Source of the DNA: Sphagnum compactum
Lineage: Eukaryota > Bryophyta > Sphagnopsida > Sphagnales
Direction: 5' to 3'
Assembly: GCA_965153455.1 (NCBI GenBank)
Contig: OZ234499.1
Span: forward strand, 18,162,271-18,226,270
Length of the DNA: 64,000 nt
The notes under the pieces were generated by a model that saw nothing but the letters and a program-made list of their open reading frames with translations, had not been told where the DNA came from and did not search any database. This document shows positions 55,937 to 64,000 of the stretch, piece after piece (position 1 is the first letter of the stretch; the number at the start of each line of letters is the position of its first letter). A program made the position numbers and the translations under genes.

Positions 55937-56460
55937 CAGTGTTGGGTGAGTATCAAAAATATCTCTGGGTATCATTAAGGTATTCTTATTTGAACCCCTC
56001 AAAGTATCACTTTGATTGAATGAATGACACTTGATTGAAAACCTGATCAGTGCTTCACGCTTGTGTGAGAACTGGCTCAAAGAAAAAAAAAAGTTTAATA
56101 TTAAGACTCACGTGAGATAAAACTCCTTTTGCTCAGGTCAGGTTCTCAATATGCTCTAGGTAGTAGGTCGAAACCAGTATCATGTCGAAACCAATAATAA
56201 TAGGTCGAATTTAAGTAGTAGGTCTAAACTCTCTCACAAAGCAGTAATAACCAGTTTGTGAGAACCACCAAATGATAACTGATGACTGTTCTCAAATTTA
56301 TGAGAATTGGCTTTGTGAGAGTTGATTCAATATTTTTTTATTATTGATACCCTTCCTTGGTGTATAATTTTTTATAAAAAATCAAAAAGTGAAAATCAGA
56401 ACCTATTGTGAAATTCAGATCCAGCGGGTATCAGAAAACTCTGATACCCACCCAACACTG
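55937..56460. mobile_element. hAT-type MITE with 8-bp target-site duplication
   Basis: A 524-bp element with inverted ends CAGTGTTGGGTGAGTATCA (left) and TGATACCCACCCAACACTG (right), differing at one position in these 19 bp. It is flanked by GCTACTAC and GTTACTAC, an 8-bp duplication with one mismatch. CAGTG ends with 8-bp duplications are the hAT signature. The interior is non-coding and has GTGAGAAC(C/T) words in both orientations. No other copy lies in the window. Confidence 0.85.
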
Positions 56461-57076
56461 GTTACTACGACCTTTGAGTGGGGCATTACCTTACACTTTT
56501 TTTTTGTTATGGCAGTTTATTTACCCTTCACATATTCCTATGGAGTACTTATTCATGCTTCTATTAATTAGTGAGGAGTTTGGTCTTTTCAGATGGAGCC
56601 ATTTGATTGGCCCATTTGGAACCCTATCTACCTTACTCAGGTCATATAAAATTTAAGTTTGATATTTAACCTTACCCAGCTGATATAAGTGAAGTACCTA
56701 CCCAGTGCTCACAAAAACTGGTTTCTAGTTTTTACCCTTGGAGCAATTACTAAAAGTAGCCAGGTTGAACAGGCCTGATGTTCGAAGTTTGAAAACAAAA
56801 TCTCTGTCAGCTTGAATCAACTTCGGGCATCTCCCTTTGCAAGAGGAAATTGAGCTGCAAAGAGTACTTTGGATGAAGTACAACCTTAAATCAGTGTGAA
56901 ACTGAGTTTGGAACTGCTGACATGCGTAAAAGATACAGTGATCTGTAAGATCTATCTCAAGAATAGTGAGTAAAAGACCACAAAGGCCTGCAACCTTTTG
57001 GGTTGCTGGCAAAAGGCACAACAGAGCCTAACACCTCCTGTTGATTGGCTTGATTGTTTAACTGATCCAGGTGGGT
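56461..57076. other. gene-free stretch
   Basis: A minus-strand frame of about 98 codons at 56,725-57,021 has mixed composition but no recognised motif. I do not call it a gene. Confidence 0.4.
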
Positions 57077-57328
57077 TGCTCTCAGTAGTTCCTAAACCTT
57101 TTGCAGTTCCAGTGTTTTATGGGTGGGATTCAGAAAACTAAATAACTAAGTTAATGGGAGTAGCTATCAGTAGTTTCCTAACTTTGGCAATTCCAGTGTT
57201 TTATGGGTGGGAATTCGCAAAATAAATAACTAATTCAATGGGAGTAGCTATCAATAGTTTCTGACCTTTAGCAGTTCCAGTGTTTTATGGGTAGAATTCG
57301 GAAAAATATATAACTAAATCAATGGGAG
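57077..57328. repeat. tandem repeat, period 84 bp, three copies
   Basis: Copies start at about 57,077, 57,161 and 57,245. Shared core is TTCCAGTGTTTTATGGGTGG followed by AATTC..AAA, AAATAACTAA and ..AATGGGAGTAGCTATCA. Copies are well conserved with small indels. Confidence 0.85.
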
Positions 57329-57339
57329 TAATCATGTTG

Positions 57340-57366
57340 CAGTGTCACATACTGAGCATGGGGGGC
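57340..57366. mobile_element. isolated MITE terminus fragment
   Basis: GCAGTGTCACATACTGAGCA matches the inner part of the right terminus of the MITEs at 12.3-12.9 and 34.2-34.6 kb. No partner end was found nearby. Confidence 0.45.
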
Positions 57367-57754
57367 GATGCTATCTGCAAGATACTCTCTTGTGCAATCA
57401 CAAGATTGTAAGCTTCTCATGACCATAACAAGATTCACCCAAACAGACAGACTTCCATGATTGAAAGAAAATACTGATTGGGTTGTTGATGAGAAAAGAT
57501 TTTCTGGAAATTCACATGAACACTGCACCACACAGCAGTACCTTGTCCAGTAGGTGTTACAAGGAACCAAAAGAGAGCTGCAGAGGGATTTGATGAGGAA
57601 CCACACAATCCTGAACGTGCTCTTACAACCACCACCTTGGCTCCTTCATCTAAAGAAAAAACAACTCCAATTAAAAAGAAGGATTCTAGAGTGATGATTA
57701 AATGTGTAGGATAACGCCACAGGCCAACTTTAAGGGCGTTCTAAAATTAAGGGT
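57367..57754. other. gene-free stretch with exon-like frame
   Basis: On the minus strand a good acceptor (TTTTTTCTTTAG, near 57,652) precedes an open frame reading DEGAKVVVVRARSGLCGSSS and TPTGQGTAVWCSVHVNFQ. No partner exon or family was identified, so it is noted but not called. Confidence 0.3.
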
Positions 57755-57960
57755 CTAGGAGGAAGCAGTAGCCAAGTGGTGCTGCACATTTCGGGAATGT
57801 CCACCACCCCTGGGCTTCACCCATCCTAAAGCACCAGGGAAGGTTATCATGAACCTAAACATACCTAACTCACAAGACGTTGGAAGGGGAGAATCCTTAC
57901 ACCTACTTGTAGGCATAAGATCCCTCCCATCATCCCTCCCATTCTTAAGGAGTACTTGCA
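57755..57960 (+). mobile_element. possible tRNA-derived SINE
   Basis: An A-box-like TAGCCAAGTGGT at 57,769 fits the consensus. The position 43 bp on (GGGCTTCACCC) fits a B box only poorly. The downstream sequence has no open frame. Weak candidate. Confidence 0.3.
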
Positions 57961-59769
57961 GTATCATCTCTTTTCTGTTGAATTGTTCCTTAAACGAAAA
58001 TTGAATTACAAAGGAATAGAAATGAAATTTAATATCTGACTTAATTGCAATCGAGAGGTGTTCCTTGAATATGTGAACCTTGATTGCTGCACAAAAGCTT
58101 GTATGTGATTATAGATGAAGATGCAAATCAAAGAATGTAAATATACATAATAAATATCATTCAACAATGTTGGGTTTGGCATGTTTTGTTCTAATGGCTT
58201 GAAGACTATGTCTAGTACAATCAAATTTCAATCTTTTAAAGTCAATTGGCTAATAATTCATTTCCCTTACTGAGTTTATATCCCTTGGTCTTTTTGACTT
58301 GACCTCTTGTGTGCAACCCCCATTGTTTGCTGATTCGCAATACCATTGTAAATTGTCATAGTTGTGAAATTACAATGTAATTGTATTATAACGCACTTGG
58401 GAAATTTTTGTGGTGGATTTGGAAGGCACTGTTACATGGAATTTGCAAATAAACGATTGGATTAATGATTAATTTTTAATTGTAAGTATCACATGCGACT
58501 TGTTATAGGGTTAATTGCTTTAGACAAATCGCATAAAATTCTAGCCACAAAAAATAATTTGTAACACAAAGTTGCAATAACAATTGCATAAAAATATGAT
58601 TTACATAAACTTTTCATTCATCTAAACCAACTTATCATGGCATTGTCATTCTATGATTGAATTTATGACTGAACAATGTAGTCGTATTATTTATGTTTAT
58701 TTAAATATTTATTATTTAAAAATTAAAATTATATTATTTATATTATTTGTTACTATAATTAATTTCAATTTATATCATTTTCACATGTGTCATTACATAG
58801 GTTAAGCTTAAAATGCTAGTTTAGGTTACTAAGTAAACCACTTATTGTGCCTACTTAAGTTCATATAATAGGCACCTAAGTCTATGTTGATTACACAAAT
58901 AAGGAATATTTGGTCAACATTCTAACATTGACCAGAACCCATGTCATTTTCTGAGAATTGTTTTTTAAACCCCAAGGATGGAGATCAATTCCTTTATTAT
59001 CAAGCTACCCCACTTATTATGGCAAAGAAGTAACGTGCATTCTATTTAACCTACTTCATTTAAAACATTACACAAAACATCATTTTTTATCTTTGATATG
59101 TTATTACTATTTTGTCCAAATGATAAAATTAAAATAACTCTAAACTTAAATTTTTAAAATATTTACATCAAAAAAATTCTCTTAAAGATATATATTTATT
59201 ATCTTTATAAATGGATAATATAATAATAAATAAATAAATAAATTTCATATCTTAAATTATAAAAAATTATTATAAAAAATTTCTTTTGATATATTATATT
59301 TTACCAATAGAATTTAATCAAAATGTGTGATACATAATATATATAATTGCAAACCATTTTGTTATTGTTTATATGATTACAAGTTGTTTTTACCAAGTGC
59401 CATAAAAAATAATTATATCTAAAATTACAAAAATGGTTGATTTGAACAAAAGTCACAAATGCATCAGTTGAAATGAACATGATTCTTTGTAGTCCACCTT
59501 TTAATAATGTATCCCTTCCAAAAAAGGGTTTTATTTTTTAAAAAATTTGGAACAAATGGACAAAATCCATTGCAAAAGATGAATTAGAACAACAAGGAGA
59601 CTAAAGGAACTCTAACCCTAGTCACAGATAAGCAACCAGCTGCCACTTAAGTGTATCACATTCAGGTGGTTGGTAGCACCACCAAATTTTACAACCATCC
59701 CTCACACAAATAATGTGATGGGGACACCACACTTTTTTAACTTTATCTAACAAATTGTGCTATTCCTCT
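57961..59769. other. gene-free, very AT-rich region
   Basis: 58.35-58.60 kb has GCGACTTG and GTTGCAATAACAATTGCA words recalling the CACTA subterminal motifs at 21.7 kb. (AATA)n lies near 59,226-59,243. No coding region is seen. Confidence 0.4.
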
Positions 59770-60800
59770 AGGTGACTCTTGACCATCTGCATAGTGAATT
59801 ACCACTCTAATTTGCCATAGTCCAACATCCCTTTCCACATGATTCTTTCAAGCTTGGAGTTATTCCATTTAATGTCATTGAACACTAGATCATTCCTCTC
59901 TATCCAAATGCACCATAACACAATGCTTTAGAAGTAGAGACCATAAATAACTAAAGCTCTTTAGGTTGATGGCCGGCCTTTTGTTGAACAGGCTTTACTC
60001 TAAACTAAGGGGTTTATGGGTGCAGTTCATGTGAAGCAATGTTTTTAGCCCATACATGATTGTGAAAGCCTTCTCTTGTCCTTGGGTATAGTCAAAATCT
60101 ATACACAAATGTCTTAGGAGTCATTAGGACACAAAAGCACAATCCACCACAACGTTTTGATTGATTTTCACTTCCCATGCATTAACTGTTAAAGCTTGGT
60201 GCCACAACACCCAAAGAGAATTAGCATTTCACCTAGATGTCCATCCATCTTAATTGGATGTTTGGTGGGAGTTACTGTCTCCACATGTCAAATACATCAC
60301 ATATATGTATTTTATCATCTCCTTTTTTCTGTTCCACTTCTAAAGCCAAGGGGACTCAAATTCTAAGCCATTAAAAACTCCATAGAATAATTCAACTTCC
60401 CTCCCCCTTGACCTTAATCTAATGCACACCCTTACTCTTTTCAACATGCCATAGAATTCTGTTTGGTTACCCATGGTTGTAATAGCCTTTAATGCCTCCC
60501 AACCATGTAGGCTGGTCTTTAGGTTAAACCATTGTGTTCTATTGTTCTATGTGTTCTAGTATGGCATGAAGCTACTTGTAGTGCAAAAAACAACAGTTGG
60601 TTCCTCTTTTATTTTTTGATAAATACCTACCCAATCTCCATTTTTATCATTTGGTTTGGGTCAATAAACTAATCCTTCCACAACTTTGGTCCATGCTCTC
60701 AATAATCCATTTCCATATGCATTTATCACTCTTAGCCAGCTCAAATTTCTTTTTTATTGTTTCCCAATAATAGAATCCTTTGTTTTTTGAATTCTAGATG
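59770..60800 (-). pseudogene. LINE (non-LTR retrotransposon) C-terminal remnant
   Basis: The minus-strand translation, over several frames, gives pieces typical of the region after the reverse transcriptase in plant L1-type LINEs. These are ETIKKKFELAKSDKCIWKWI, then QWFNLKTSLHGWEALKAI, then SLWVLWHQALTVNAWEVKI (the zinc-binding region, Cys residues largely lost), then LWCIWIERNDLVFNDIKWN near the end. Many stops and frame changes are present. No reverse transcriptase core motif (such as YADD) was found, so this is a 5'-truncated, decayed copy. The LINE assignment rests on overall resemblance. Confidence 0.55.
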
Positions 60801-62399
60801 TCCCTGATTGTCTGTAGGCCGACCTTGTGTAATTTTTGGGCTTTTTGTATAGATATATATGAAGGTTTTCTAGTTTACTCCTTAGGGGTTCAAGGGAAGG
60901 GATGATATGTCCACTTAAAGAGTAGATGCAAATATGCCTAACTAGTGGTTTTGTTTTTCAATTTCTTGATGGACTTAGAGTGGTGAGATCCTTAAGTAGA
61001 TTTTGACTTAACTCCTAACACCATTTCAAAGAACTCTTAAAACTATAACCCATAGAAATAAATGTGACTTTACCATGCCCCAAAAAAAAAAATTGTCACC
61101 TTTTAGGTGATTTAAAAAAAAGACTTTATAACAAAATATTTTGTTTTCAGAAATCTATGTGACCTTTAGACAAATTTTCACCCAAAAAAAAACTGACTGG
61201 GCCTAGCATCTCTTTCATTCCTAAAGCATGAATCACATTTGGTGGCAAATGTCCGTTAAATTAGTGTTAAAATATCTGATTTTTTTTTTATTGAATCACA
61301 CCAAAAATGTTAGCCAACACTAAAATCTGATGTGGTAGTCAGTGGTATCTTAGTGGTAGGTTGGTAGTAGGCTGGGGGTAATAAAACTGAAAATTTTCTA
61401 AATTCCTAGATTTCAGGATAAAATCAAAATGTTTGGTAGCACCCCAGAAAGGGGTGTTTTAACTCAATGTTATTTAAAACCATACTCGTTCCAAATGAAA
61501 AAACCAAGTTGTAATGTTCCTTGCATGTTTCCTATTGTTTCCAATAAGTCATCAAAAAAACTTCGCAGCCAGTGTCATCTCTCACCTCATCTCTTTGTTT
61601 GCTCCACAACTAATCATCTCCATCGGAACATCTCCACAATGAGCTCTGTGTGCCATCTCTAGTGTTGCAACAAACCTCCATTGCCACAAACCATCACTAT
61701 AGAGATCTTTGCTGACCATCATTATTTTGACCATGGACTTCAACAATTCAATGTCTGGGTACAATGAGGAATTGGAGTGATTAGAGGAAAATAATTCCTA
61801 ATCCTTGAATCCAGGATAATGTAGTAGAAGACATGAGTGAGTAGTTCAAGAGCAATAAAGCAGAGGGAGAGAACGCATTGTGTAGACTCAAAAGATGCGA
61901 AAAAACATGAAACAACAAATTGTGCTCAGGAAGAAAAAATGTGATATGAAGAAAAGTTGATGTATGTCACATGATGATGTGATGATGCTCCAAAAAAAAA
62001 AGCTGCTAATTAGCACCACAAAAAAAATTTATTACATGTGAATACATGTTGGTTAACTTTTTAAAAAAAGGTTAGAATGGCCATCATGTGTGAATACAAC
62101 TACCTACGCTACGAAAAATGATGAGTTGTGAGGTGGTACACAACATTTTAGAGATAGCTAATTGAGTGTTAGTGACCCTAACACAAAAGGCTAACACCAA
62201 GTGTGAAGGTTGCTTAAAGAATATACATAAGAACCCTCCCCTCTTACATCTTGTGGTTTACATATGTTTACAATGAATGTTGCCTCATGCTTTACCAACA
62301 GTTAACCTTACAGGCTGAGGACATTCCTAAAATGTGGGGTCAAATTCAGCTATTACCTCATCCTAGGCCCCTATTTTAGAAAACCCTCACCATACACAT
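60801..62399. other. gene-free stretch
   Basis: No supportable gene. The 60.8-61.0 kb part may be further LINE sequence. The 61.4-61.8 kb frames overlap on both strands with no motif. Confidence 0.4.
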
Positions 62400-62625
62400 A
62401 AGGCATACCCATACTGTAGTACCTTGGCAGTTTTGACATATGTTTGTCAAATAATTAATTACTTTTGAAATTTCATTTCACATATAATATTCTTGATGAT
62501 TCAATATTTTCCCTCAAATATAATTTAGTATTTCAAAGGAAATTGAGAACTTCCAACATTTCTCAAAATAATATGATTATTGTGGACGTTGCCAAATTGG
62601 TAGGTAGAAAAAATTTGATCTCTCA
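62400..62625 (+). repeat. internal fragment of the 12.3-12.9 kb MITE family
   Basis: Similar, in the same orientation, to about 12,595-12,745: TACCTTGGCAGTTTTGACAT against TACGTTGGCCATTTCAACAC, then AATAATTAATTAnTTTTGAAA, TTCATTTCA, TCAnTATTTTCC and TTTnG. The terminal GAGCA...CTCCAG sequences were not seen at either side. Confidence 0.55.
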
Positions 62626-64000
62626 TTACAGTTTATGCAAACAGTAAATTGTATCAACAAATCCAAAATTTGCTATCCCATCAAGTGTGAGGCTGATATG
62701 ACAAAATCAAAATTGCTTTAAGCATTAGAATGCACTGACATATTTACATGCGGACTAAACAATGCAACAACATCCAAGCAAATAATGGAACCTCTGGATT
62801 AAGAAGGACAATATTAGCCTTGAGTTTTGTGAAGGTGCTCATGGGGATGGGTTGAGGCCAGGTAATAAGAGTTGGGCCAAATCAGAATGGACCAAGCCCT
62901 AACCACTGCCTGGCGATAGTAGCTGTTTTATTTCTTCTTTTTAAAAACATAGGCTAATGGGGGGAAGGCCTGCTGATTAGGGTTACTGAATCCAGCACCC
63001 ACGCTCGACAGCCCATGGAGCATTAGAATTAGTCGATCAAAAGGGACAGAGCGAACCATGAAGGATGGATGATAAGAGGTCAGGAAAAAAAAATTCTGTT
63101 GAGTTCCAGTTCACTAACTAACCATGGTGGTTAGATTATGTTGCTGTTTTACTACCTGGTTAGTAGGTCAGGGAGTACAGAATGGATTACAAAGGAGAAA
63201 CCAGATATTAACTCAGTTGAGGTTCATCCACAATTAATCTGTAACTGGATGGTGCACTGGCAGGTGCTGGTGCAATCTGGCCATTTAAAGGGGAGGATAA
63301 GACCTAACAACTGTTAGGTTAGAGAGCCAAAAGAAAAATAATATTGCAATTGGAAGTGTTATTATTGAATGGCTCTGATCTTTTCGAGCAGAGATGCTTA
63401 TGGGTTTCATAAAAACTTCATACAAATGTCGTAGTGTATATGGAGGGCACATTATAAAACATAAAATTTCCTCTGCCACACAAATGGGCATCGGCTAGCA
63501 TTCTGTCATCACAGCAAAGTTAACAAACAACTTAAAAGCCCCCCAGTCTGAAGTTGCATCAATTTGTACAGTGTAAAGCCCTGAGGCAAGAGTATGACTG
63601 AAATTGGGCTTGTGCTAGGCTCTCACCTCACACACCCTTATTTTGGTATCGCCCTTGCCCTCGGGCTTTACCTTACACTCGGGCTTTATCCTACACTTGT
63701 TTGCATCAGATACCATCATGAAAGTAAAATGAAATGTGAATAAACAATAAGGTACAATAAGGTACTATATCACCACATTGGCATTCAAAGGGGAGCACAG
63801 TAAAAGTCAGATCCAAAAGTAGATAAGACTCTGGAAAGCCTTTTTGTTCCAGTTAAACTTCATAACTTTCACTTTACCCAACATTGAGATCAACTGCACA
63901 ACATTGGAATGATCTAGCACTTCTGGGTATGATGATTTTTTTATCAGAGATAGCATACTCAAGTGTCAAAATGGCAAATAGTGTGGGAATCCATCATAGG
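62626..64000. other. gene-free stretch to window end
   Basis: A 19-bp word (CTCGGGCTTTACCTTACA) is duplicated in tandem at about 63,660-63,698. Nothing else is supported. Confidence 0.4.

Noticed and set aside
56725-57021. 98-codon minus-strand frame
   Set aside because: Mixed composition but no motif; 98 codons is within chance for this window.
57435-57660. Exon-like minus-strand frame with a good acceptor site
   Set aside because: No partner exons, no recognised family, and no conservation evidence available.
62948-62995. A-box and B-box-like words
   Set aside because: Spacing is about 31 bp, not tRNA-like.
63700-63720. TGGTATC word on the minus strand like a tRNA-Met primer-binding site
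   Set aside because: Only seven bases match and no LTR end precedes it.
1-64000. CRISPR array, prokaryotic operon, or viral coding region
   Set aside because: No regular repeat-spacer pattern, no bacterial-type genes, and the repeats present are explained by transposons and minisatellites.

Overview
This is nuclear DNA from a land plant with a large, repeat-rich genome. Four genes that look intact occupy about 11 kb of the 64 kb. The rest is AT-rich sequence filled with decayed transposons, MITE-like elements, tandem repeats and dispersed repeat pairs. The genes encode plant-specific cell-wall enzymes: GT37 fucosyltransferases and a TBL/DUF231 O-acetyltransferase. The low gene density, the intronless GT37 genes with unusually long stems and the mix of decayed hAT, Harbinger, CACTA-like, LINE and SINE remnants fit a fern, another seed-free plant or a gymnosperm better than a compact angiosperm. 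I cannot name the species.

Layout. 0-2.4 kb: decayed reading frame and unique DNA. 2.4-6.0 kb: GT37 gene A inside a duplicated block. 6.9-7.7 kb: LTR-like repeat. 8.5-9.2 kb: Harbinger transposase pseudogene. 9.7-10.0 kb: 50-bp tandem repeat. 12.3-12.9 kb: MITE. 18-20.1 kb: palindromic GGTGACC/GGTCACC clusters. 20.9-24.1 kb: tandem repeats, a CACTA terminus, an inverted repeat and extremely AT-rich DNA. 24.2-25.1 kb: second LTR-like copy, inverted. 25.7-27.9 kb: hAT transposase pseudogene, whose 5' end recurs in mirror image at 30.5-31.1 kb. 31.2-35.4 kb: second copy of the duplicated block with GT37 gene B. 37.8-39.0 kb: strand-asymmetric minisatellite. 41.4-43.0 kb: element with 26-bp inverted termini. 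44.6-46.8 kb: GT37 gene C. 48.3-52.0 kb: five-exon TBL gene on the minus strand. 55.9-56.5 kb: hAT-type MITE with target-site duplication. 59.8-60.8 kb: LINE remnant.

The three GT37 genes share one orientation and form a dispersed tandem array. A and B are recent copies with conserved flanks; C is older. All three encode predicted type II Golgi proteins with a long, repeat-built Pro/Ala/Asp/Gln stem before the catalytic domain. The convergent TBL gene is a predicted Golgi polysaccharide O-acetyltransferase. In Arabidopsis, members of these two families modify the same xyloglucan side chain, by fucosylation of galactose and O-acetylation of that galactose. The linkage may therefore be functionally meaningful, but the substrates here are inferred, not shown. 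I found no CRISPR array, rRNA gene, functional tRNA gene or viral gene.
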